Source: Carnobacterium_A antarcticum (GTDB lineage: Bacteria > Bacillota > Bacilli > Lactobacillales > Carnobacteriaceae). Taken from it: a stretch of DNA of 64,000 nucleotides. A program made the translations under genes and the position numbers. Each line of letters opens with the position of its first letter. Within the stretch, counting starts at the first letter, position 1. The stretch lies in NCBI RefSeq assembly GCF_042658365.1, contig NZ_JBHSQC010000015.1; one strand, written 5' to 3'. Shown here in pieces: positions 34,189 to 42,893 of the stretch. The notes under the pieces were generated by a model. The model saw only the letters and a list, made by a program, of their open reading frames with translations. It had not been told where the DNA came from and did no database searches.

Positions 34189-35442
34189 TTATCCCTTAAC
34201 AGAAGCACTCGAAACGCTGTCTACGGCTACAGCTACTGGAACTTCTTCTTCGCTTTCGGTAACACTAGCACTTGAAACACTGTCTACTTCTTCTTTTTCT
34301 TTAGTAGAAGCACTTGATACTGCATCGACATCTCCAACCAACGTTTGTTTGGTTTGTTTTAAATACCAGTCGATGATTGGTTTGAAGTCTAAAATGAATT
34401 CATTGATTCCGACATAGTTGCCTTCTTCGTCGTGCATGGCTTGGTAATTATGAACGACGTATTTATCTGGTCCGTGTGTTGGCACGTGAACCCGGACAGC
34501 ATCTTGTTCTCCTGAACGCAGTTGTTGAATAACCCATTCAACATTTTTCAATGCTTTTTCTGGGTGGCAATTTGCCAACGGGTTTCCTGCTTGTCCAGGT
34601 ACACGAGACGCTAACATCTCACTGCCAGGTTTTGTATGGTTGTAGTATAAGAACTGGTTGTTTTGGTCAGCATATGTTAATTCCATCGGCATAGACGCTA
34701 AGAAGTAATTCAATTGATCAACGGTAAGGATTCCGCGATTTAATTTAACATAGGCTTTTCCTTCGACAGCGTTAACGGCTTCAGCAGCTCGCTCGACCCA
34801 ATCCTCAGCAGACATATCGACGCCTTCAATGGTTGTGTCGCAAGTTCCTGTTGCATGCAAATCTTCTGGTTCAGCAGGTTTTGGTTTAGGACCTTCTAAT
34901 AAAGACACAACATTGATAAATTGGATGAATTTTTGCAAAGAGCTTTCTAAAAAGTTGCTTGTATTTTGATCTTTTAAATTTTCATTTTCGTCAAAAGCTT
35001 CTTTTACCTTGCCTAATAAAAACTCATTACCGGGCAGGACCATCGCATTAACACCAGGAGCATCTAGAATTTGACGCAAGTGCAGTTGTGCGCGAGAAGA
35101 ACCTTGATCGTAATAAGATGCGCCAACGATCATGACGGGTTTGTTTTCTAATGGATGGATTTTAAACGATAACCATTCCAATAAGCTCTTTAAACCAGCG
35201 GGAATGGTGCGGTTGTGTTCAGGTGTAGCGATGATGACGCCATCAGCACTTAAGATTTTGTTGCTGATCTTTTGAATAGCAGGGCTGCTTGTTTGGTCAT
35301 CGCTTTGGTTGAACAACGGAATGTCTTTGATTTCTAGTACCTCTAATTCGAACAAATGACCAAATTGTTTAGCAATGTATTTTAACAATAAACGATTATA
35401 TGATACTTCTGCGTTAGATCCTACAATACCGACTAATTTCAT
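34189..35442 (-). CDS. NADPH-dependent FMN reductase–PAS fusion with a triple flavinylation tail
   Basis: 417 residues. Residues 1–180 are a flavodoxin-like NADPH:FMN reductase (LVGIVGSNAEVSYNRLLL, IIATPEHNRTIPAGLKSLLEWLS, YDQGSSRAQLHLRQIL). Residues about 230–355 match the DUF438-type PAS_10 domain (LTVDQLNYFLASMPMELTYAD, NCHPEKALKNVEWVI). The tail has three D-x-x-S-S-A-S motifs starting at D373, D387 and D408; in ApbE substrates the last Ser/Thr carries covalent FMN (here S379, S393, S414). There is no signal peptide, so it acts in the cytosol. ATG 35442 has AGGAGA upstream. Last gene of an operon with a second reductase and ApbE. Confidence 0.85.
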   Translation of the reverse strand: MKLVGIVGSNAEVSYNRLLLKYIAKQFGHLFELEVLEIKDIPLFNQSDDQTSSPAIQKISNKILSADGVIIATPEHNRTIPAGLKSLLEWLSFKIHPLENKPVMIVGASYYDQGSSRAQLHLRQILDAPGVNAMVLPGNEFLLGKVKEAFDENENLKDQNTSNFLESSLQKFIQFINVVSLLEGPKPKPAEPEDLHATGTCDTTIEGVDMSAEDWVERAAEAVNAVEGKAYVKLNRGILTVDQLNYFLASMPMELTYADQNNQFLYYNHTKPGSEMLASRVPGQAGNPLANCHPEKALKNVEWVIQQLRSGEQDAVRVHVPTHGPDKYVVHNYQAMHDEEGNYVGINEFILDFKPIIDWYLKQTKQTLVGDVDAVSSASTKEKEEVDSVSSASVTESEEEVPVAVAVDSVSSASVKG

Positions 35443-35462
35443 TTTCTTTCGTCTCCTATTCT

Positions 35463-36071
35463 TTAAAGGTTTTCCCATGAGAAGCTTTCAGCTTCTTTTT
35501 TGTTGATAGCGTGTGCGCTTTTTAATTGGTTGGTGATGTCCATAAAAATTTGGAAATCTTCAAACAGTCCTTCTAGCTTTTCAATTTGTTCGAAATCGAT
35601 CAAGCCGGCGTCTTCGTTAAAAGCTTGTAAAGAATGGCTTAATAAAAATTCAGAACTTGGCATGACACGAGCTTTTAATTCTGGAGCGTCGAGGATTTGG
35701 CGCAAATGCATTTGTGCTCTTGAAGAACCAAGTGTTCCGTAAGAAGCTCCAGTAGTCATAACGGGTTTATCCACAAAAGGGAATATGCCGTATGAAAGCC
35801 AGTTAAGAGCATTGATCAGTGATGCAGGAACAGAGTGGTCGTATTCTGGCGTACTAATGATCACACCGTCAGCATCCTCAATTTTTTTAGCCAATTCTTG
35901 AACGCTAACAGGCAATTGTTTGTTCTCTGGTTTGTTAAATAGGGGAAGATCTTTGATTTCAACCACTTCAATCTGTGCTTGATTTGAAAAATGTTTTTGA
36001 ATAAACTGCAATAACATCCGATTAGTAGAGTGATCTGAATTTGTTCCAACTAAACCAATAATTTTTTTCAT
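35463..36071 (-). CDS. NADPH-dependent FMN reductase-family flavoprotein
   Basis: 202 residues, single flavodoxin-like domain: IIGLVGTNSDHSTNRMLL, VIISTPEYDHSVPASLINALNWLS, GTLGSSRAQMHLRQILDAPEL. It is clearly paralogous to the N-terminal domain of the next gene (shared SSRAQxHLRQILDAP). It lacks PAS and flavinylation motifs. ATG 36071 with AAGGAAG is chosen over an upstream start at 36110. A natural electron donor for the flavinylated tail of its neighbour (inference). Confidence 0.85.
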   Translation of the reverse strand: MKKIIGLVGTNSDHSTNRMLLQFIQKHFSNQAQIEVVEIKDLPLFNKPENKQLPVSVQELAKKIEDADGVIISTPEYDHSVPASLINALNWLSYGIFPFVDKPVMTTGASYGTLGSSRAQMHLRQILDAPELKARVMPSSEFLLSHSLQAFNEDAGLIDFEQIEKLEGLFEDFQIFMDITNQLKSAHAINKKEAESFSWENL

Positions 36072-36114
36072 GTTGGTACTTCCTTTCAGTAATGTTTTTA
36101 GTGTAAGCAATAAA

Positions 36115-37053
36115 CTAATTCATTTTGATGATTTTGTCTTCTAATGCAGCGGAATAGAGCATTTTTACTTCTTTTGTAATGACCAATCCGTCTATGCCTT
36201 CTAATTGATTTAAGATATGCATAATTTCTTCAGACGATTTTCCAAATAAACGAGTCGTCCATATTTCGCCATCGATCGATTTGTCGGAAACAATTGTTAA
36301 GCTTGCAACATCGGTTTCTATTGGATAGCCCGTATGTGGGTCCAAAATATGATGATACGTTTGTTCGTTATCGCTCAGGCTTCTTTCGTAAATACCTGAG
36401 GTGACGATGGATTGATTCAAAGCTTTTAAAGCAACCATCGATTGATCGCGAGAGGGCCCAGGACGCCGTATACCAATTTTCCAATGACGGTCTTTATTAG
36501 TAGGCGAAGGGCCTAAAACCACAATGTTTCCGCCTAGATTGATCAAAGCAGATAAGGTACCGACACTTTTTAAATAATCGATCAGCAAATCGGCGATGAA
36601 GCCTTTTGCTAAAGAACCTAAATCGATCAGCATGCCAGGTTCTCTTAAAAAAACCGTTTGGGCTTCGTCATTTAAGACAATGTTTTGTGGGTCTGTTTTT
36701 TTGAGCAGGAGTTGAATGTCTTCTGCTGCAGGAACTTTAGCGTCATCGAAACCAATACGCCACGTTTGAACTAATGGCCCGATAGCAATGTTTAGGTTGC
36801 TGGCTGGAGAACAGCTGTGGTGTTTCCCAATTTTGATCAATTGGTATAAGTCAGGATGGACAGAAACGGGTTGGAACCCGGCATTTTTATTGATGGCCAT
36901 TAACTCAGAGCTTGGATCATTTGCACTAAAGCGGTGTTCATATTCCTTTAATCGAGTAACCAACTCGTCTAATACTAAATCAGGAGTTTCGTGTTGAACC
37001 AATAAATCAATGACGGTTCCCATCAAATGAATGACTCTTCGTTTTTGATCCAA
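36115..37053 (-). CDS. apbE: FAD:protein FMN transferase (ApbE family), cytoplasmic
   Basis: 312 residues. Transfers FMN from FAD to Ser/Thr of target motifs. Shows MGTVIDLLV near the start, DLGSLAKGFIADLL, LINLGGNIVVLG, HHILDPHTGYPI, and the Mg-binding Asp region SDKSIDGEIWTTRLF, which replaces the usual D-ALST. No signal peptide or lipobox, unlike exported ApbE. The downstream genes encode its probable substrate with three target motifs. Confidence 0.9.
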   Translation of the reverse strand: MDQKRRVIHLMGTVIDLLVQHETPDLVLDELVTRLKEYEHRFSANDPSSELMAINKNAGFQPVSVHPDLYQLIKIGKHHSCSPASNLNIAIGPLVQTWRIGFDDAKVPAAEDIQLLLKKTDPQNIVLNDEAQTVFLREPGMLIDLGSLAKGFIADLLIDYLKSVGTLSALINLGGNIVVLGPSPTNKDRHWKIGIRRPGPSRDQSMVALKALNQSIVTSGIYERSLSDNEQTYHHILDPHTGYPIETDVASLTIVSDKSIDGEIWTTRLFGKSSEEIMHILNQLEGIDGLVITKEVKMLYSAALEDKIIKMN

Positions 37054-37097
37054 CTGTTATCGCCTCTTTTCTTCTAAAGAATGTTGCTAACAAATCG

Positions 37098-37979
37098 TTA
37101 CAGTTTATTTTCACCGCTACGAGACAATACCGTTTTTTCTAGTACAGCCAGCTCTCTGAGCAAAACATAATTTTTATTGATTTTGGCATAAGCCCTAGCA
37201 TCATAGACTAATTCTAAAATATGTTCTTTTGATTCATTCTGACTAACGGCATTTTTGACTAACTGGAAAGCGGCTCGTGCAAGATAGAACGTTACGTGAT
37301 TATCTGAGCAAATTGATATAGCATACTTCAACAACGTATTGCTTGCTTCTAGTTCATGAACTTCAGCGTAAAACACACTGCATTGAAAGACGATATTAAG
37401 AACTCGCCAAGTATCTGCTAATTCCGTTGTTTCATAAGAATAAATTTGTTCAAGAACTTTATTAAAATAAAATTCGGCTTTTTCTTGATCCGCTTCGCGA
37501 AAGTAAACCATCCCAGTTCCGGTATACGCTAATAATCGAAAAATTTCCGAATCATCGGTATCTTCTGCTAATAAGATTTTGTCAAAGTTGAACAAAATAT
37601 CCGTGATAGCACAATTTTGAAAAATCATGATAAACCCTTTTAAATAAAAGTAACGCAAGGATAAAATAGAATCTGCAATCGTGTTGACAGCAATAGTATT
37701 AAGCAAAGCTGCTGCTTGTTCATATTCGCTGGTAACAAGGAAAAACTCCGCTTTGTTCATCGTTTCAATCGTCTCTGTATACCTGATTCCCACTCTTGGA
37801 AATAAATCAGCTAATGGAAGTCCTAAACGATTACAAAGTTTGATCAGTATTTTCAAATTGGGGACTTGTCCATTATTTTCAAATCGGCTTAAGGTTGCTT
37901 GAGTACAAATGCCTTCAGCTAATTCTACTTGAGAAAACCCTGTCGCTTTACGCGCTTCAATAAATCTCTCAATGTTCAT
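37098..37979 (-). CDS. HTH-TPR regulator (Rgg/PlcR-like, RRNPP group)
   Basis: 293 residues: XRE-type HTH (residues 5–60, TGFSQVELAEGICTQATLSRFENN) followed by helical TPR-like repeats to the C-terminus. This layout is typical of peptide-sensing RRNPP regulators. It is the first gene of the minus-strand flavin cluster, 44 bases before apbE, with GGAGGAAC as RBS. Peptide control is an inference; many such proteins are orphans. Confidence 0.85.
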   Translation of the reverse strand: MNIERFIEARKATGFSQVELAEGICTQATLSRFENNGQVPNLKILIKLCNRLGLPLADLFPRVGIRYTETIETMNKAEFFLVTSEYEQAAALLNTIAVNTIADSILSLRYFYLKGFIMIFQNCAITDILFNFDKILLAEDTDDSEIFRLLAYTGTGMVYFREADQEKAEFYFNKVLEQIYSYETTELADTWRVLNIVFQCSVFYAEVHELEASNTLLKYAISICSDNHVTFYLARAAFQLVKNAVSQNESKEHILELVYDARAYAKINKNYVLLRELAVLEKTVLSRSGENKL

Positions 37980-38028
37980 GCTGTTCCTCCAATGTTTGTT
38001 AACTTGTTCGTTATTGAGTTTGTTTGTT

Positions 38029-38148
38029 TTAATAACCGGTTACATCGATAAAGAAATAATTCAAGATAGCTACTATTGACTCTTTTCTTAGAATGGCCAA
38101 GTCACGTCTACCAAAGGATTTATGAAGGTTTTCGCTTAATCTTCCCAT
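38029..38148 (-). CDS. Possible small leader peptide upstream of the regulator
   Basis: A 39-codon frame in the long leader between the promoter (38205–38233) and the regulator gene. The product has a basic N-half (MGRLSENLHKSFGRRD) and a hydrophobic C-half (SIVAILNYFFIDVTGY). RBS is poor (GGGATGTG). Could be a pheromone precursor, a leader peptide or chance. Confidence 0.3.
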   Translation of the reverse strand: MGRLSENLHKSFGRRDLAILRKESIVAILNYFFIDVTGY

Positions 38149-38204
38149 TTCGATAACACATCCCTTTTTTGTTGTGATTTTATTCACATATCTTCTACAC
38201 ACTT

Positions 38205-38233
38205 ATAATACTCTGTTAAAACATTTATGTCAA
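38205..38233 (-). promoter_or_regulatory. Promoter of the regulator-apbE-reductase cluster
   Basis: Minus strand: TTGACA (38228–38233), 17-base spacer, TATTAT (38205–38210). Near consensus. It leaves a leader of about 220 nt before the regulator's ATG. Confidence 0.8.
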
Positions 38234-38366
38234 TACAGATATATAAAATAATATATAAAAAACGATATAAAGGTTTTAAACTAATGGTTCATGAATATTG
38301 AACTTCTATTTTAAAAAAATCTTTTCGGCTGCGGCCGCAAAGGTCCGATCGGATTGGATAAACGCG

Positions 38367-38468
38367 GTTGCGTGCCTTAACGTGTGATAGACATAGAAAA
38401 TAAGGCACACAAAAGCAAGTTGCGTACCTTATGAGTGGGTTCGAATGGAACTTAAGGTACGCAAATCC
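38367..38468. repeat. Two tandem hairpin repeat units
   Basis: Each unit of about 50 bases has TTGCGTRCCTTA at one side and TAAGGYAC-CAAA at the other (38367–38417 and 38416–38468). Related units form a three-unit array at 57447–57597. Confidence 0.65.
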
Positions 38469-38473
38469 TTTTT

Positions 38474-38599
38474 GAGTACCGCAAGTATGAAGCAGAAGAA
38501 CTTGAACTGTTTAGTTATTTCTTAGAACAAGAAGGCCTTCAATTAAAAGTGGACCAAACAAACCAAAAATCTAACGTTAAAAAAACAAGCACTGATTAG
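38474..38599 (+). pseudogene. 3' remnant of a second pyruvate oxidase gene
   Basis: 42 codons: EYRKYEAEELELFSYFLEQEGLQ and a polar end. This aligns with the pyruvate oxidase C-terminus (YKEKYEAEELVPFSEYLKAEGLE). No start or upstream portion is present. It ends in its own terminator hairpin. Confidence 0.65.
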
Positions 38600-38613
38600 G
38601 TGCTTGTTTTTTT
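38579..38613 (+). terminator. Terminator of the pyruvate oxidase remnant
   Basis: Perfect 13-base stem AAAAAACAAGCAC/GTGCTTGTTTTTT with loop TGATTAG, which includes the stop codon. Confidence 0.8.
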
Positions 38614-38741
38614 GATTTATCGGTTCTAAATGTTTAACTTATATAACTTAAATCCCTTATAATGAATGTACTAATAAGAATGTGAATTGTTATAATGCGT
38701 TCAGAAAAGGTGCTATCTATTAAGAAAGGTAGGGATAAAGG

Positions 38742-38939
38742 TTGAAATATAGAGGGAAGTTTAAGAATGTTAAACTGTCATTTTACAGATCTCGGTTTGA
38801 AGTTGAAACATTCTCCAAAATAAGTACAACTGAAATATATATAAAGTTGAAAAGGAAAAAAGAAACTAAGTTCGAAAAATCTCTGAAAGAAGGTATGAAA
38901 AGATATGACCATGCTCTTAGAGAATTAGCGAAAAGATAA
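38742..38939 (+). CDS. Small basic protein of unknown function
   Basis: 65 residues from TTG behind AAAGG (MKYRGKFKNVKLSFYRSRFEVETF…), Lys/Arg-rich, with a C-terminal helix. It lies 20 bases before an AbrB/MazE-like gene, so the pair is probably cotranscribed. It is not a recognisable MazF or other toxin. Confidence 0.5.
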   Translation: MKYRGKFKNVKLSFYRSRFEVETFSKISTTEIYIKLKRKKETKFEKSLKEGMKRYDHALRELAKR

Positions 38940-38959
38940 TCAGAAAGAAGAGGATACTA

Positions 38960-39193
38960 ATGGTCTTGAAGAGAAAAACCTTTTTAGTAGGAGATTCACT
39001 AATGATTAATCTTCCAGACGAATTACACGTAAAAGAGAATGCCACATATTATTTCCATAAAAAAGAAAATGGCGCAATAGTTCTTATACCTGAAGTAGAT
39101 GATTATTTCAAAGAAGTGAGAGATGGAGAATTTAGTGAAGCACTTGCATGGGAAGATATCTACATTCCTCAAGTGAGAGAATGGGAAGAATAA
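38960..39193 (+). CDS. AbrB/MazE-type DNA-binding protein
   Basis: 77 residues. N-terminal swapped-hairpin pattern KRKTFLVGDSLMINLPDELHVKENATYYF, acidic C-terminus. This is the form of MazE/PemI antitoxins, but no toxin gene follows; a terminator comes 38 bases later. It may be a solitary antitoxin or regulator, or be paired with the basic gene upstream. Confidence 0.7.
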   Translation: MVLKRKTFLVGDSLMINLPDELHVKENATYYFHKKENGAIVLIPEVDDYFKEVRDGEFSEALAWEDIYIPQVREWEE

Positions 39194-39230
39194 TAAATTT
39201 AAAAAATATAATAATAGATTCACGTAAGTA

Positions 39231-39288
39231 GAGAAAGAGCTGCTCAGTTTTTTTGGATTTAAGCAGCAATTTCTCTGTTTTTTTTGCC
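39231..39288 (+). terminator. Terminator after the AbrB-like gene
   Basis: AGAGAAAGAGCTGCT/AGCAGCAATTTCTCT, 13 of 15 paired, then eight Ts. The remainder to 39424 shows no gene. Confidence 0.65.
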
Positions 39289-39424
39289 GGTGGATGGTGT
39301 ACTTAAGATTTTTCCGTAAACTGGTTGGTATCAGCCTGGATCTTAATCTGTAAACGTTGGAAAGCCAAAATTTAAAGGCTAGATGTCAATCTTGATTTTC
39401 AAAAAATGTTTGTAGATTTAACTT

Positions 39425-39667
39425 TTAATCTTTAATAAGCGGCATTCGCCCTTTGTATCCACAAAAAGGACAAGTTATGATTCGTTCATCGGGTATACCT
39501 GTTTTTAAAGCAAGTGCAAAACTTATTTATGATAATTTAAAACTGGAGCCACAATTCGGACAGATAAAGTGAGTTGTACTCGTATATGTGTCCGTATATT
39601 TTTTTATCATTAAATACATAAACACAAGTGCTATTGCCGTGGTAAGTAACCCAATGATAGTATCCAT
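39425..39667 (-). pseudogene. Zinc-ribbon membrane protein gene with one premature TAA
   Basis: An 81-codon minus-strand frame: MDTIIGLLTTAIALVFMYLMI (one helix), then CPNCGSSFKLS-stop-ISFALALKTGIPDERIITCPFCGYKGRM. The stop (39527–39529) replaces what was probably a Lys codon by one base, AAA to TAA. GGAGGATTGA precedes the ATG at 39667. Both zinc knuckles remain in frame. Confidence 0.75.
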
Positions 39668-39949
39668 TTCAATCCTCCTCATAAGATATGTTTTAAGAAC
39701 ACCGAATTTTCCTTTGATCATAAACAGCTCATTTTTTAACAAATTCTAAATGTTCTATAGGAAGAGAATTTAATGAATCTTATACCTGATCAAGACTAGT
39801 AACGAACTAATGAACTAGATAATTAAAAATAACCAGCTATAGACAAAAAGAATAGATGAGTATTCTATATAAGTATTAGTCAGATTAAGATTATCCTAGT
39901 ATGATGAAGTTAAATAACAAGAAATAACTGAATAGGTGGGTGAAGGGAT

Positions 39950-40507
39950 ATGAAAGACTTATTAAAACAAATTATTGGTAAGGAAATAGTAAAAGGTTCC
40001 CCAATTTTTGAAGAAATACACGAGCAAAAGGCAGAAAATGAAAGATTAGTGATGGAATTGAATACCGAATACCATGCTCCGTCGGATGTGCGTGCAGCAC
40101 TTGAAAAAATTACTGGTGAATCGATTGATTCTTCAGTTACTGTTTCGTTGCCTTTTTACACAGATTTTGGAAAACATATTTCATTTGGAAAAGATATTTT
40201 TCTCAATCAAAATGTTACTTTTGTTGATTTAGGCGGTATTTACCTTGAAGATAATGTGTTGATCGGACCTGGGGCGCGATTGCTCACAGTGAACCATTTA
40301 GTGGACCCGGCAAAAAGAAGAGGAATAATAGTAGATTCGATTCGAATTAAGGAAAACGCATGGATCGGTGCAAATGTAACCGTTTTGGCTGGCGTAACAA
40401 TTGGTAAAAATGCTATTGTTTCAGCAGATGCTACGGTCACCAAAGACGTGCCAGACAATGTAATTGTTGCAGGTACACCTGCGAGAATCATTAAAGAAAT
40501 TGATTAA
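39950..40507 (+). CDS. Sugar O-acetyltransferase (maltose/galactoside acetyltransferase-like)
   Basis: 185-residue left-handed beta-helix enzyme. It has an N-terminal helical segment, hexapeptide repeats (FGKHISFGKDIFLNQNVTF, VLIGPGARLLTVNH with the catalytic His in TVNH), and the closing VIVAGTPARIIKEI. It transfers acetyl from acetyl-CoA to a sugar hydroxyl. Start ATG 39950 with GGTGGGTGAAGGG upstream. Confidence 0.9.
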   Translation: MKDLLKQIIGKEIVKGSPIFEEIHEQKAENERLVMELNTEYHAPSDVRAALEKITGESIDSSVTVSLPFYTDFGKHISFGKDIFLNQNVTFVDLGGIYLEDNVLIGPGARLLTVNHLVDPAKRRGIIVDSIRIKENAWIGANVTVLAGVTIGKNAIVSADATVTKDVPDNVIVAGTPARIIKEID

Positions 40508-40543
40508 ACAATCAGTTTATATAAATAGGAGGAAAATTAAGCT

Positions 40544-41262
40544 ATGAATAAACCGTATGTCATTATCCATACACACACCTCTATCGATGGCAATCTAGAT
40601 ATCATGGATTTGCCAGAATTTAAAGAAGCGAGCCGCCAATACCAGGAACTTTCCATAAATCCAGAAAACAACAATTCGGAATCCATGGTTATTTGAACGG
40701 AAAAACGACAACTGAAGATAATATGACCCATTACAAAACACCGAAGCTGGATGAAAATGCAGCACCCGTCCCTGAAGGGGATTATGTAGCAGATCCAGAT
40801 GCTCCTATGTATTATTTGTCCATTGATGCACGTGGAGAACTGGCTTTTGAAGAAAATTTCTCTGATTATGGCGGTGTTTCTTCTCATATTGTAGAAGTCT
40901 TGACGGAACAAGCGTCAAACGCGTATAAAGATTTTCTTAGAAAGAAAAAGATATCGTATATCATTGCTGGTAAAGAGCAAATCGACTATGAAGCGATGTT
41001 GGACAAATTCTACAATCTATTTGGCATCAAGCGAATGATGGTTGGAGGCGGCGGAACGCTTAACTGGTCATTTGTTCAAAACGGACTGGTTGATGAAGTC
41101 AGTGTCATCTTGTCTCCTATCGCAAATGGGGATCCGGGTGGACACCGTTTCTTCGTTGCCAAAGAACCATATACCCAAATTAAAGAAACAGCTTTCCAAT
41201 TGGAGTCTGTTGAAACATTGGAACACGGCACCATATGGATTCGCTATTCTGTCAAAAAATAA
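40544..41262 (+). pseudogene. RibD C-terminal/dihydrofolate reductase-like gene with a frameshift
   Basis: ATG 40544 behind AGGAGG gives MNKPYVIIHTHTSIDGNLDI … QELSINPEN, then shifts. The next frame continues QQFGIHGYLNGKTTTEDN through MMVGGGGTLNWSFVQNGLVDEVSVILSPIANG to RYSVKK. The break is near 40665–40672 in GAAAACAACAA, one base short. Total length (719) would be 240 codons if restored. RibD-C-domain NADPH reductases of this size act on unknown pterin- or flavin-like substrates. Confidence 0.75.
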
Positions 41263-41287
41263 GCAGAGATAGAAAGAAGGCAATAAA

Positions 41288-42160
41288 ATGGTGTTAAATG
41301 AAACGTATACATTATCAAATGGGGTTAAAGTTCCTAAATTAGGTTTAGGTACATGGATGATCGATAATGAAGCAGTGGTTCAAGTTGTAAAAGATGCTCT
41401 TGATTCAGGCTACCGTCATATCGATACGGCTGAAGCTTATCTTAATGAAGAAGGCGTAGGGCGCGGTATAAAAGAGTCTGGCATCCACCGCGAAGATGTT
41501 TTTGTTACTACAAAGCTCGAAGGCGACATCAAAAACTACGATGAAGCTGTCAAAGCAATCAATGAATCGCTGGAACGCTTGGATATGGCTTATATCGACT
41601 TAATGATTATTCATAGTCCACAACCATGGGCTAACTTCCGTGACGGCAATCATTACTTTGAAGGAAATTTAGAAGCCTGGCGTGCCTTAGAAGAAACTTA
41701 TGAAGCAGGCAAACTACGGGCAATAGGCGTTTCTAACTTTGAACAAATAGATTTGGAAAATCTAATTAATAATGGGAAAGTTAAACCAATGGTGAACCAA
41801 ATTCTCGCACACATTACAAATGTTCCTAGCGACGTAATTGAGTACAGTCAAAGTCTCGATATTGTTGTCGAAGCATACTCACCAATCGCTCATGGTGCCA
41901 TTCTTGACCACCCTGTTGTCAAAGGAATTGCTGAAAAGTACGAGGTTTCGCCTGCTCAATTAAGCATTCGCTATGTCATACAATTAGACATGGTCGCTTT
42001 GCCTAAATCTACTAACAAAGAGCATATGAAATCTAATGCCGCGGTAGATTTTACGATCTCTGAGGAAGATATGAAAACTTTAAATGAGTTGCCTCTTATC
42101 GAGACTTATGGTGACGATGAGGTCATGCCAGTCTTTAGTTCACAATACAAGAATAAGTAA
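41288..42160 (+). CDS. Aldo/keto reductase
   Basis: 290-residue NADPH-dependent TIM-barrel reductase. Catalytic tetrad D46, Y51, K76, H109 (HIDTAEAY, TTKL, MIIHSP). GVSNFEQIDLENL and LPKSTNKEHMKSN (cofactor phosphate) are present. Closest to the 2,5-diketogluconate/YtbE class. RBS GAAGGCA. Probably cotranscribed with the broken RibD-C gene upstream. Confidence 0.93.
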   Translation: MVLNETYTLSNGVKVPKLGLGTWMIDNEAVVQVVKDALDSGYRHIDTAEAYLNEEGVGRGIKESGIHREDVFVTTKLEGDIKNYDEAVKAINESLERLDMAYIDLMIIHSPQPWANFRDGNHYFEGNLEAWRALEETYEAGKLRAIGVSNFEQIDLENLINNGKVKPMVNQILAHITNVPSDVIEYSQSLDIVVEAYSPIAHGAILDHPVVKGIAEKYEVSPAQLSIRYVIQLDMVALPKSTNKEHMKSNAAVDFTISEEDMKTLNELPLIETYGDDEVMPVFSSQYKNK

Positions 42161-42215
42161 GAAATATATGCTATGCTGAATTCAATTCGCGTAATATATT
42201 GAAAGGAGTTTTCAA

Positions 42216-42869
42216 ATGAAAGTATTAGTTGTAGGTGCCAATGGGAAAGTAGCTCGTCATTTTGCTGATTTTGCAAAAGAAGATTCTGCTATTGAAGAAA
42301 TAGCAATGATCCGCAATAGTGAACAAGCTGGTTTCTTCGAAGAACGAGGGATTGAAACAGTTCTCTTAGATCTTGTCAAAAATTCAGTAGATGAATTGGC
42401 TGAAGCAATGAAAAATGTCGATGCGGTTATCTTTAGTGCAGGTGCTGGCGGAAGTGGTTTTGATAAAACTGTTCTAATCGACTTAGATGGAGCTATTAAA
42501 GCAATGACCGCTGCAGAACAAGCTGGCGTTAAACGTTTTGTTATGGTTAGCACCTTCCGTACAGGCCGTGAGGAAATGGCTAAAGAACATGATTTACAAG
42601 TTTATACAATCGCCAAAAATTATGCGGATGAATGGTTGAAAAATCGTACAGAACTAGATTGGACGATTGTCCATCCTGGTATATTAGTTGATACACCTGG
42701 TACCAATCAAATAAAAGTTGGTATGGGACAAGACATCAATGAGATTCCACGTCAAGATGTGGCTCAAACCTTGATTTCTGTACTTCATAATGACAACACG
42801 ATTAAACAAGAATTTGAAGTTCTAGCTGGCAATACAGCCGTCGAAGAAGCTATTAGTAATTTAAAATAA
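42216..42869 (+). CDS. NAD(P)-binding atypical SDR (YhfK/NmrA-like)
   Basis: 217 residues. Rossmann motif VVGANGKVARHF at the start; FVMVSTFRTGREEM, YTIAKNYADEWLKNR and WTIVHPGILVDTPG follow the SDR-a5 pattern. Likely NADPH-binding; the reaction is unknown. RBS GAAAGGAG. A strong terminator follows. Confidence 0.88.
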   Translation: MKVLVVGANGKVARHFADFAKEDSAIEEIAMIRNSEQAGFFEERGIETVLLDLVKNSVDELAEAMKNVDAVIFSAGAGGSGFDKTVLIDLDGAIKAMTAAEQAGVKRFVMVSTFRTGREEMAKEHDLQVYTIAKNYADEWLKNRTELDWTIVHPGILVDTPGTNQIKVGMGQDINEIPRQDVAQTLISVLHNDNTIKQEFEVLAGNTAVEEAISNLK

Positions 42870-42893
42870 ATAGATGTTTAAAAAAATTAAACC

